A stretch of DNA of 35,827 nucleotides from an uncultured beta proteobacterium (GTDB taxonomy: Bacteria; Pseudomonadota; Gammaproteobacteria; Burkholderiales; Burkholderiaceae_C), in the NCBI GenBank assembly GCA_903823025.1, contig CAIJRK010000014.1, positions 1-35,827 of the forward strand, read 5' to 3'. The notes beneath the pieces are model-generated. The model saw only the letters and a list, made by a program, of their open reading frames with translations. It was not told the origin of the DNA and ran no database searches. Each line of letters starts with the position of its first letter. The stretch's first letter is position 1. Made by a program: the position numbers and the translations under genes. Shown one piece after another: positions 7,319 through 14,973 of the stretch.

Positions 7319-9154
7319 ATGAATCAATTAACTTCTCCCGTGCAGCCTACCGAACGTCAGCGTGAAACGGCCAAACTCATTGACGAGGCTTTCAACACCT
7401 TGTGGGCCAAGGCCAATAAAGGCTTGTCGCCCATCGCGCTAACCTTGGCCTATGCTGATTGGCTCATGCACTTGGTGACCTCGCCGGGTCATGAAATGTT
7501 GTTGATGCGACACGCTTTGATGCTGGGTCATCAGGTCTTTTTAAAATCTTTGCAGCCCGCGCCCGTTGATGCCGAAGGCAAACCGTTGCGCGAGATGGAT
7601 CTGCGCTTCAGCGATGCGGGTTGGCAGAAGTGGCCGTTCAATGCTTTGAAAGAAAGCTTCAAGGCAACGGATGCCTGGTGGCGCGAGTCAACCGCTGTGG
7701 CGGGCCTGTCTCCACATAATCAGCACATGGTGATTTTTTTTATCAGCCAGGGACTTGATGCGTTATCGCCCTCCAACTATGCCCTCACCAACCCTGAAGC
7801 ACTCAAGACGGGCGTTGCCTCTATGGGTCAAAGCTGGCTGAAGGGCTACAAAAACTACATGACTGACCTGCAGACCCAATTGAAGGCGCGTCATCAGACG
7901 CCAGCCGATGCGATCAAGCCCCTTGATTTCAAAGTAGGAAAAGATGTGGCCGTCACGCCGGGCAAAGTGGTGTTTCGCAACCATTTAATCGAGCTGATTC
8001 AGTACACCCCGACCACCTCAAAGGTGTACCCCGAGCCGCTGCTCATTGTGCCGTCGTGCATTATGAAATACTACATTCTGGACTTGTCGCCCAAGAATTC
8101 GATGGTCCGTTATCTGGTGGAGCAAGGCCACACGGTGTTCATGATTTCATGGCGCAACCCGGAGGCCGCCGACCGTGATGTGGGGATGCAGGACTACCTG
8201 CAATTGGGCGTGATGGAGGCCATGGCCGCTGTCAAGACACACACGGGCGCTGGCCGCATTCATGCGCTCGGCTACTGTTTGGGCGGTACATTTTTGGCGA
8301 TTGTGGCCGCCGCGCTGGGTCATGATGATTTGAAGTTACGCCATAAGTTGAGGGGGCACGATAGCCACCGTCGCCAGCAAGATGTCATCGGTTTGGGCAA
8401 CTTGCCGGAACTGACCACGGTGACACTGCTGGCCGCCTCGACCGACTTCAGCGAACCGGGCGAACTGGGCGTGTTTATTGATGACGACCAGATCAACACC
8501 TTGAATCAGGCGATGGCGCGCACAGGCTTTTTGTCAGGTCGCCAGATGGCGGCCTCTTTTCAGTTCATGAATTCAAAAGACCTGATCTGGTCACGCAACA
8601 CCCGTCGCTATTTATTGGGCCAAGATGAGACGGGCAACGACATGGTGAGCTGGAACGCTGACGTCACACGGTTGCCTGAGCGGATGCATTCAGAATACCT
8701 GTCGTCGCTATTTCTTAACAACGCGCTGGCGTCAGGCCATTACCGGGTGGGCGGCGTGGGCGTGTCTTTAATGGATATCAAGGCGCCCATGCTGGTGGTC
8801 GGCACGGTGCGCGACCACGTCTCCCCTTGGCAGTCGGTTTACAAAATTCACCAGCTGACAGATACCCAGTTGACGTTCATTCTGGCTGCAGGCGGGCATA
8901 ACGCGGGCATTATTTCAGAGCCTGGTCACGCCCGACGCAGCTATCAAATGGGCCTCACTGAAAAAGGTCAAGCTTGGAATGATCCTGATGATTGGATCAC
9001 TAAGACGCCTTTGGTTGAAGGCTCGTGGTGGGAGGCGATGCACACTTGGTTGCACGACCGTTCGGGCAAACCGGTGGCACCTCCAGTCATCAACCCAGCC
9101 GACGTTTTATGTGACGCCCCCGGTAACAATGTCAAGGTTCGTTACGCCGATTGA
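7319..9154 (+). CDS. phaC: class I poly(3-hydroxyalkanoate) synthase
   Basis: A 611-residue PHA synthase with the lipase-like box 'GYCLGGT', nucleophile Cys320, Asp499 in 'VRDHVSPW' and His527 in 'GGHNAGI'. It polymerises 3-hydroxyacyl-CoA into storage granules. I chose the ATG at 7319, with AAAGG ten bases upstream; 30 earlier codons are open but read through the leader. Between 'GGT' and 'VTLLAASTDF' there are 43 residues instead of about 19 in Cupriavidus PhaC, so roughly 24 extra, Arg/His-rich residues follow the catalytic Cys helix. No phaA, phaB or phasin gene is nearby. It lies on the plus strand between two minus-strand rib genes and is bracketed by direct repeats, suggesting it was inserted between them. 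Confidence 0.93.
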   Translation: MNQLTSPVQPTERQRETAKLIDEAFNTLWAKANKGLSPIALTLAYADWLMHLVTSPGHEMLLMRHALMLGHQVFLKSLQPAPVDAEGKPLREMDLRFSDAGWQKWPFNALKESFKATDAWWRESTAVAGLSPHNQHMVIFFISQGLDALSPSNYALTNPEALKTGVASMGQSWLKGYKNYMTDLQTQLKARHQTPADAIKPLDFKVGKDVAVTPGKVVFRNHLIELIQYTPTTSKVYPEPLLIVPSCIMKYYILDLSPKNSMVRYLVEQGHTVFMISWRNPEAADRDVGMQDYLQLGVMEAMAAVKTHTGAGRIHALGYCLGGTFLAIVAAALGHDDLKLRHKLRGHDSHRRQQDVIGLGNLPELTTVTLLAASTDFSEPGELGVFIDDDQINTLNQAMARTGFLSGRQMAASFQFMNSKDLIWSRNTRRYLLGQDETGNDMVSWNADVTRLPERMHSEYLSSLFLNNALASGHYRVGGVGVSLMDIKAPMLVVGTVRDHVSPWQSVYKIHQLTDTQLTFILAAGGHNAGIISEPGHARRSYQMGLTEKGQAWNDPDDWITKTPLVEGSWWEAMHTWLHDRSGKPVAPPVINPADVLCDAPGNNVKVRYAD

Positions 9155-9163
9155 TGTGGCCTT

Positions 9164-9225
9164 TAAAACAGGTCTCGCCCACCAACCCGGGCCACGATGC
9201 GCAGGTCTGGCCCCAGTTTGTCGGT
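9164..9225. repeat. second copy of the ribD 3' end (R2)
   Basis: These 62 bp match the last codons of ribD (11142-11203) with one difference, in the same orientation. On the minus strand the difference is CGC to CGA, both arginine, and the next base turns the ribD TAG into TAA. So this is a relic that once ended a working ribD rather than random similarity. It begins 9 bp after the phaC stop. Confidence 0.9.
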
Positions 9226-9247
9226 TAGATAATTGAACGCCTATACG

Positions 9248-9272
9248 TTGTATTTACGCAGGGAATAAAGAG
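9248..9272. repeat. second copy of the ribE leader (R1')
   Basis: Copy of 7115-7139 with one mismatch, extended by weaker similarity to about 9303. It lies 22 bp from the ribD-end relic and 50 bp from the stop of the PglL-like gene. No ribE coding sequence follows it. Confidence 0.75.
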
Positions 9273-9322
9273 GTCGATGAATGGGTTTACCAAAAATGTA
9301 TTGAAAGCTGAAATTTGGAAGC

Positions 9323-11140
9323 TCATGGAATCACTGATTGACGCCGAAGCTCGATTTCCAATGCGATCACCGTGGGTGCAGTCGGCTGCAGGCTTTTGGC
9401 CCGATCAAGATACGCCTGCGCCTTGGCGAAGTCGCCTGCATGGCGGTATCCACGCGCCACGTTGGCTTGCATGAGCACAATATAAGGACGTGATTCGAGG
9501 ACGGATTCCCATATCCAGGTCGCATTTTCCCAGTCACCCCAACTCGCCATGGCGTCCGCACTAATGGGTGTGAGCTTTCTGTAATGGGGATTGATGGCGA
9601 TGCCTTCCCGAATGAGTTTCAGCATTTCAGTCTTGCTTTTGTCCCAGCGCGGGTCATTGGGGTGGCCTGATTGGGCGATAGTTAGCGCTGTTCTGATGGC
9701 TTGCACCAGCTTGGCCTCGCACGCGATGGCCTGCTGCGCCGTGTACAAAGCGAGTCCGGTGCAAATAGCGGTCGCGGACAAGGCCCACAACGTGTAGTGC
9801 TGCTTGCATTGAATGGTGCGTGATAAAAAAGCTTTGCCCAAACCCAAGCGCACATCCGAGGCGGCAAGAATGGACAGACTCAACGCAAACAAAGCGCCTG
9901 TAGTCGCCATGCGCCACGGAAAACCTGCGTTGCTAACCAACAAAAATACCAACAAACTGGCCAATGTGAGCGCACGCAAAGGCGCTTCCCGCTGGCCTTC
10001 GCAAGTTTTGTCTGACCAGGTTTTGTACGCCGTCCAGACGAGATAACTGCCGAGACTCAAAAGAAAAACCCAGCCGACCAGCCCGTACTCAGCCACTAAT
10101 TGCAGAATTTCATTGTGAGCGTAATAGTCAGTTTCTAGCTGGCTTCCTGCTTTTTGGTAGAGCGGGGCTTGCACTTCCCACGCCCCCGCGCCGATGCCGG
10201 TGACCGGGTTGGCTTGGATCATTCGGCCCGTCGCTTGCCACATCAAGGCGCGGATTGAAAAAGACCCCGTGCTGTATTCGCTGGATTTCGCCATCGAAAG
10301 CGTGCGCGTGGTCGCCCGATCAAGCGCGTCGCCGTAACCTGATTCAGCGACCAGCTTGGGATTGGCTGTATTGATTGAACCCAAACTCCAAACTGCGGCG
10401 ATGAATAACGCCACAAGCGCCAAGCCATGGCCAATGCGCCAGCCGGTTGATACAAACTGTTTTCTGTACAACAAAGCAATGGCCGGAAGCAGCACCGCCA
10501 AAACCCACAGACCGATGAGCGCAGAACGGGTGCCGGTCATCATCAGCGCCACCACATTAAAGCTCAGAGAAAAGGTCAACAGAAAAACTGAAGTCTTGTC
10601 GCTCACGCGGCTTAAAAGCAGCACCGAAAAAGGCAAAGTGCAAACAAGATATTCAGCAAAAAAATTGCGATTGACAAAGGTGGATGCCGGGTTGGGGCCT
10701 TGTGCAAAGAGCTTGAAATCAAACCAAAATTGCAAAGCCGCCCACAGCGCCGCCAGCACCGCGCCAAGGTGAATGCCCCAAGCCAGCGTGGTGATCCGGG
10801 CGTGGGTCAACGTATTCATGCCCAAAAAGAGAATCAGGCTGAACACAAACCAGCGAACGGCCTCCACGCCACCCAAGTAAACGTGCGACCACGCCATGCT
10901 GCCCAGCGCATACATCATGAGTCCCAACGGCAAACACAACAGGTTATGAAAGTGCAGGGGTTCGCTGTGCTTACGACAGCGCCAAAAGAAAGCGAACGAG
11001 GCGGCTAATGCAAAAAAAGACACCCCGATGGATTTCAAGGTGTCTTGCAACAAGTCTTCATTCGACACACCCATGGCGGGCACCATGAGCATCATCAGCG
11101 ACAGCAGCAGGACTGTCGCGTTGGGCTTGTGAGAAGTCAC
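9323..11140 (-). CDS. PglL/O-antigen-ligase-like polytopic membrane protein with TPR-like tail
   Basis: A 605-residue protein with about ten or more hydrophobic helices to residue about 460 and a soluble, TPR-like C-terminus (about 480-600). The Wzy_C/O-antigen-ligase family is indicated by 'FVNRNFFAEYLV' (155-166), 'MTGTRSALIGLW' (201-212), 'GIGAGAWE' and a large periplasmic loop with His342-Asn343 in 'AHNEILQLVAEYGLVGWV'. Family members are lipid-linked glycan ligases or bacterial O-oligosaccharyltransferases such as PglL/TfpO, which glycosylate pilins. The start is a GTG directly after the ribD TAG with no clear Shine-Dalgarno, suggesting coupled translation. The pilin operon immediately upstream of ribD favours a pilin-glycosylating role, but WaaL-like ligase activity is possible. 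Confidence 0.75.
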   Translation of the reverse strand: MTSHKPNATVLLLSLMMLMVPAMGVSNEDLLQDTLKSIGVSFFALAASFAFFWRCRKHSEPLHFHNLLCLPLGLMMYALGSMAWSHVYLGGVEAVRWFVFSLILFLGMNTLTHARITTLAWGIHLGAVLAALWAALQFWFDFKLFAQGPNPASTFVNRNFFAEYLVCTLPFSVLLLSRVSDKTSVFLLTFSLSFNVVALMMTGTRSALIGLWVLAVLLPAIALLYRKQFVSTGWRIGHGLALVALFIAAVWSLGSINTANPKLVAESGYGDALDRATTRTLSMAKSSEYSTGSFSIRALMWQATGRMIQANPVTGIGAGAWEVQAPLYQKAGSQLETDYYAHNEILQLVAEYGLVGWVFLLSLGSYLVWTAYKTWSDKTCEGQREAPLRALTLASLLVFLLVSNAGFPWRMATTGALFALSLSILAASDVRLGLGKAFLSRTIQCKQHYTLWALSATAICTGLALYTAQQAIACEAKLVQAIRTALTIAQSGHPNDPRWDKSKTEMLKLIREGIAINPHYRKLTPISADAMASWGDWENATWIWESVLESRPYIVLMQANVARGYRHAGDFAKAQAYLDRAKSLQPTAPTVIALEIELRRQSVIP

Positions 11141-12247
11141 CTAAAACAGGTCGCGCCCACCAACCCGGGCCACGATGCGCAGGTCTGGCCCCAGTTTGTC
11201 GGTGGATTTGAATTCAAGCGGCACGGCGTTAGCCAAGTCATCCAAGGGGCCAAAGTGCGCCATGCCGCGCCCTTGGCCGATTAACTTAGGCGCCAGATAG
11301 ACCACGAACTCGTCCACCAAACCTTCACGAATGAAAGAGCCGTTGAGTTTTTGCCCGGCCTCAACGTGCAACTCGTTGATTTCACGCGCGGCTAAATCGT
11401 GCAGCATGGCGGCCAGATCGACTTTGCCGTTCGCGTTGGGCCGATAAATGATGGTGGCGCCACGAGCTTCAAGCGCCGCTTGTCTGGCCTCATTCGGGAC
11501 GGCAGCATAAATATAAACTTTGCGACCCGGTATAAAAAGAGCGGCGTCCAAAGGGGTTTCCAGGCGGCTGTCCACCACGACCAAATGCGGTTGGCGTGGC
11601 GTGTCAACCAGCCGTACATTGAGCCGGGGATTGTCTTCAAGCACGGTGCCAATGCCGGTCAGCACGGCGCAGGCGCGCGCCCGCCAAGCGTGCCCGTCAG
11701 CGCGGGCCGCCTCGGACGTGATCCACTGGCTACGCCCGTTGTCCAGCGCGGTTTTGCCGTCCAGCGAGGCGGCCACCTTCATCCAGACCCAAGGCGTTTG
11801 GCGGATCATGCGGCTGAAAAAGCCGATATTCAATTCGCGCGATGGCGCCGCGCCCAGACCCACGTCAACCGCCACACCTGCCGCCCGCAGTCGCGCAAAG
11901 CCTTGACCGGAAACCAGCGGATTCGGGTCGGCGATGGACGCCACCACCCGTTTGATACCCGCCGCCGCCAGCGCCTCACAACATGGCCCGGTGCGACCTT
12001 GGTGCGCGCAAGGTTCCAGCGTGACGTAAGCCGTAGCACCGACCACGCTGAAGCCTTGCGCAGCAGCGTCGCGCAGCGCCATGATTTCGGCGTGCGCCTG
12101 GCCTGCTTTTTGGGTGTGGCCTTGTCCGAGAAGCTGGCCATCGGGGGTGGCGATGACGCAGCCTACACGCGGGTTGGGGGAGGTGAGCGTGAGGCTTTGG
12201 GCGGCAAGCGCCAAGGCCTGCGCCATGAAGTGTTCGGATTCAGGCAT
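11141..12247 (-). CDS. ribD: bifunctional riboflavin deaminase/reductase
   Basis: A 368-residue RibD. The deaminase domain has the zinc site His52-Ala-Glu54 and Cys80/Cys89 in 'EPCAHQGRTGPC'. The reductase domain begins at about 150 ('WVWMKVAASLDGKTAL') and includes 'LHVEAGQKLNGSFI' and 'LAPKLIGQGRGMAHF'. It performs steps two and three of riboflavin synthesis. It starts 14 bp after the pilE stop and is directly followed by the GTG of the PglL-like gene. Its last 20 codons are duplicated next to phaC, 2 kb away. Confidence 0.95.
   Translation of the reverse strand: MPESEHFMAQALALAAQSLTLTSPNPRVGCVIATPDGQLLGQGHTQKAGQAHAEIMALRDAAAQGFSVVGATAYVTLEPCAHQGRTGPCCEALAAAGIKRVVASIADPNPLVSGQGFARLRAAGVAVDVGLGAAPSRELNIGFFSRMIRQTPWVWMKVAASLDGKTALDNGRSQWITSEAARADGHAWRARACAVLTGIGTVLEDNPRLNVRLVDTPRQPHLVVVDSRLETPLDAALFIPGRKVYIYAAVPNEARQAALEARGATIIYRPNANGKVDLAAMLHDLAAREINELHVEAGQKLNGSFIREGLVDEFVVYLAPKLIGQGRGMAHFGPLDDLANAVPLEFKSTDKLGPDLRIVARVGGRDLF
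11142..11203. repeat. ribD 3' end, copy R2'
   Basis: The functional ribD C-terminal codons that match the relic at 9164-9225 at 61 of 62 positions. Together the two copies bracket the PglL-like gene as direct repeats. Confidence 0.9.
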
Positions 12248-12261
12248 GGCTGGTTTAGTGT

Positions 12262-12753
12262 TTACTTCCAGCAGGTATCGCGTAAGGCGGCATCACCAAC
12301 TGTTGCGCCATCAAGAACGCCTTTTATGCCTGTGGATGTCAGAGTAAAGGTGCCGCATTCATCATCGGCCATTTTCTGGGTGCTGACAGGAACCATTTGA
12401 AGGGTGAACTTCATAGCGTCCAGCGTATCCGTTGGGATAGCCAACGTATAAAGCGCGGTGCCTTCAGGCGGGGAGTTTTTGAGACTGTCCGGAATTTGCT
12501 CGATCACAGGCTTGAGCGCGCGATCTTCTTTGTAGCTGTCAGTGGCCGCATAAAAACGCTGCATGAATTGCGCAACCTGCACCAGTTGGGTTCTGGCGTC
12601 TGCCCGGTGCGCTCTGGCAATGTAGCTGGTGTAGCTGGGAATGGCGATGCTGGCCAAAATGGCAATGATAGCCATCGTGATCATCAACTCAATCAACGTG
12701 AAGCCCGCTAGTCGCCGGGTAGGTCGTTGAGTGGAGAGGAAACTGGAACGCAT
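12262..12753 (-). CDS. pilE: type IV pilin-like protein, PilE
   Basis: A 163-residue prepilin with a 17-residue basic leader cut before Phe in 'LAG/FTLIELMITMAIIAILA', with Glu at +5 and the hydrophobic pilin helix. The C-terminal part carries a disulfide-loop-like pair of cysteines ('DDECGTF' and 'RDTCWK'). The start at 12753 is supported by AGGAG eight bases upstream; nine earlier codons are open. As last gene of the minor-pilin operon it corresponds to PilE of Pseudomonas/Ralstonia-type clusters, a minor pilin primed into the pilus tip, rather than necessarily the major subunit. Confidence 0.88.
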   Translation of the reverse strand: MRSSFLSTQRPTRRLAGFTLIELMITMAIIAILASIAIPSYTSYIARAHRADARTQLVQVAQFMQRFYAATDSYKEDRALKPVIEQIPDSLKNSPPEGTALYTLAIPTDTLDAMKFTLQMVPVSTQKMADDECGTFTLTSTGIKGVLDGATVGDAALRDTCWK

Positions 12754-12789
12754 GAAGGGGACTCCTGATTGAAAAAGCACAGATTTTCT

Positions 12790-14328
12790 TTATTGGTTGC
12801 GCGGGAAAATCTGGCGCCATTGGCGCCCTTGGCTCCCCTTGGCCCCAGGGGAGCACACTATGCATACTGGGCACCCTGAGCACACTGGGATCACTGGGTT
12901 CCTTGAGCACACTGGGCACACTGGGCACGAGCCCACTAGGCACACTGGGAGGCACACTGTGCCCACTGGGCACACTGGGATCACTGGGCACCCTAAGCCC
13001 CCTGGGCACACTGGGATCGCTGGGCACCCTAAGCCCCCTGGGCACACTACTGGTGGGATCACTACTGGTGGGCACACGGTGCCCACTGGGCACACTACTG
13101 GTGGGATCACTGGGATCACTGGGTCCTCTGGGTAGGTTTTAATGGGTGGGGTGGTTGGGTGCGAGATGCCTGCTTTACATGAATTGGCGTCTAATGAAAG
13201 AGCCACAGTGCCTATTGTCGATCCAGCGCCTCCTATTGAGGCAATGCCTACCTCAGTGGCTATTCCAGCGACTTTAGCCTTCGCACCGATGGAAACAGCA
13301 CCGGCTTTAATAGTTTTGACATCACCGCCAACAGTTGCATTAGCTTCTATCGTGACCGCGCCAGTGTCGGCGACGACGTTACCGCCGACTTTAGCCCCAT
13401 CCCCAATGGAGACGGCACCGGCACCGTCACTGCAAACACTGCCATCAACAATGGCGTTCGCCTCAACGGTGATAGCGCCGGTGCCAGTGGAAATAGTTCC
13501 CTGAGCTTTTGCACCATCCCCGATGGTGATGGCACCGGTGCCAGTGGTAATACTGCCCGTGACAATAGATCCCCCGGCGGTTGGGCAAGCCAGTTGGGTG
13601 AAGGCTCCTGCGCCGGTCACGATGTTTCCCTTCACTGTGACACAAGCGTTCAGAGTGATCGCCCCGGCATCAACACTATGCGCACTGTTGATATTACCGT
13701 CAATGACGCTATGCTCAAAAATGGTGATAGCGCCAGTTATTGTTGAAATATTGCCTGTAACGGTAGAGTGAGAAAAAACATTGACGGCGCCAGCGCCACT
13801 CACAATTAGATTTCCAACGATAGTGTTGTAAGTTCCAGTATTAATTACGGCAGCTACTGTGCTGAGATTTCCGGTAACAGTGTTATGGTCTCCAAGGGTG
13901 ATCACGCCCGATGTTGTAGTTATATTTGCTGTCAGGTTAGTATTTGCACCAAAATTGGTTAATCCTGAAACTACAAAAGTAGTATTGATTGACGGCATCA
14001 ATAATGTTTTTATATTTATATTATTATTTCCTGCGGATGTGAAACTACCCTTTATCGTAATAGTAACTGGTACGGCACTAACAACTTTTATCGTATCGCC
14101 ATCTGCAAGAATAATCCCTTTATCACAAACATAATTATCAGTTCCGCTGTCACGGCCGCTGTAATGGCAGTCCGCAGGAAAAGCTGAACTACCCGGCGAG
14201 AATTCATAGCTAACCGCAGCCTGTGCAGGGAATGAAGCCAATATTAGTAGCGGAAGTGCGATGATCCGAAATAACCAACGACCAGAAGTTAATATTTTTG
14301 ACAGGGAAATGCGGTAGATATTTTTCAT
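12790..14328 (-). CDS. secreted beta-helix-repeat protein with Cys/Pro-rich tandem tail, in the PilY1 position
   Basis: I do not recognise this 512-residue protein. Residues 1-37 look like a long signal peptide ending 'FPAQA'. Residues about 140-360 are imperfect repeats of about 20 residues of the type 'GAITIGDGAKAQGTISTGT' and 'GAVTIEANATVGGDVKT'. This is the look of a beta-helix/solenoid as in bactofilins (polymer-forming proteins) or ice-binding-like repeats. Residues about 401-493 are tripeptide-like repeats (Val-Cys-Pro, Val-Ile-Pro, Pro-Val-Val) with 16 cysteines. The last 18 residues are polar and basic. The gene lies between pilX and pilE with gaps of 27 and 36 bp, where pilY1, the tip adhesin gene, normally lies; no PilY1 features (VWA domain, beta-propeller) are seen. 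It may be an extracellular pilus accessory or polymer. Function unknown. Confidence 0.7.
   Translation of the reverse strand: MKNIYRISLSKILTSGRWLFRIIALPLLILASFPAQAAVSYEFSPGSSAFPADCHYSGRDSGTDNYVCDKGIILADGDTIKVVSAVPVTITIKGSFTSAGNNNINIKTLLMPSINTTFVVSGLTNFGANTNLTANITTTSGVITLGDHNTVTGNLSTVAAVINTGTYNTIVGNLIVSGAGAVNVFSHSTVTGNISTITGAITIFEHSVIDGNINSAHSVDAGAITLNACVTVKGNIVTGAGAFTQLACPTAGGSIVTGSITTGTGAITIGDGAKAQGTISTGTGAITVEANAIVDGSVCSDGAGAVSIGDGAKVGGNVVADTGAVTIEANATVGGDVKTIKAGAVSIGAKAKVAGIATEVGIASIGGAGSTIGTVALSLDANSCKAGISHPTTPPIKTYPEDPVIPVIPPVVCPVGTVCPPVVIPPVVCPGGLGCPAIPVCPGGLGCPVIPVCPVGTVCLPVCLVGSCPVCPVCSRNPVIPVCSGCPVCIVCSPGAKGSQGRQWRQIFPRNQ
12850..13130. repeat. 9-bp tandem-repeat tract encoding the Cys/Pro tail
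   Basis: About 280 bp built from degenerate 9-bp units of the CACTGGGCA/ATCACTGGG type (plus strand), roughly 30 copies. Within it a 36-bp unit occurs twice in tandem at 12976-13011 and 13012-13047 with one mismatch. Because the unit is three codons, the gene frame stays open. A second minus-strand frame (12689-13093) and plus-strand frames are also open, as expected from the repeat. Confidence 0.9.
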
Positions 14329-14355
14329 GAAAAAGCTCGGTTATTCTTGAATTTA

Positions 14356-14952
14356 TTAAAACTCAATGTGTGATTGCAGCCAAACCTCTGTACCCTGCGG
14401 GCGACTGCGCACCTCGTCAGCAGCAGCCACTTCCGGGCCAAAACCGCGAGCTGTAATTACAAAGGTTGAAGTTGTAGTTAACGCCGTTCCAGTGTTGCTA
14501 ACTGTTCCAGTGACGGGGTCCGTTACGGGTTGGTTCGTAAGCAATACGGTTACCGGTTCAACCATACATTCGGGAGGACGTTTATAGGCGGTTGCCGTTC
14601 CTAAATCACCGAAGCTGAGAACATACGTGACCGTAGTATTACTATCCCAAATTGTGAGGTCTTGCCATTGGTCAGTAGCACTTAGTTTACCTACACCACT
14701 ACTCGCCTTTCCTTCGCAATAACGCAAAGCAATTTCAGCCGCTTGAGTCGCCAGCTCTGTAGCTCGCACACTGCCCAACACAGCCTCTGTGGAGCCAGTG
14801 TTGCGCATACTGGTCACTGCGAGCAAAGAAATAACAACTAACATAATCAATGCAATGAGCAGCACCACGCCGTGCTGGTGATTTAGCCGTCGAGCACGTA
14901 GCAAACCTTTTCGCATGGGAGTCTTGTCTATAAGTTGGACTAGTGTTGTCAT
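14356..14952 (-). CDS. pilX: minor pilin assembly protein PilX
   Basis: A 198-residue protein with a basic leader followed by 'HQHGVVLLIALIMLVVISLL' and 'AVTSMRNTGSTEAVLGS', the PilX signature. As in other PilX proteins the Glu at +5 is missing. It has an aspartate/asparagine-rich periplasmic domain with cysteines at about 79 and 130. PilX acts with FimU, PilV and PilW to prime pilus assembly. Start choice is uncertain: ATG at 14952 or an in-frame ATG at 14916, neither with a good Shine-Dalgarno. It lies 21 bp after pilW. Confidence 0.82.
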   Translation of the reverse strand: MTTLVQLIDKTPMRKGLLRARRLNHQHGVVLLIALIMLVVISLLAVTSMRNTGSTEAVLGSVRATELATQAAEIALRYCEGKASSGVGKLSATDQWQDLTIWDSNTTVTYVLSFGDLGTATAYKRPPECMVEPVTVLLTNQPVTDPVTGTVSNTGTALTTTSTFVITARGFGPEVAAADEVRSRPQGTEVWLQSHIEF

Positions 14953-14973
14953 AACAATGTATTTTTAATATTT

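Noticed and set aside
12850..13130. CRISPR array
   Set aside because: The repeats are contiguous 9-bp units inside a gene, with no spacers and no cas genes.
12797..13142. Collagen-like Gly-X-Y open frames on the plus strand
   Set aside because: They are shadows of the 9-bp repeat tract of the minus-strand repeat protein; a repeat free of stops in one frame tends to be open in others.
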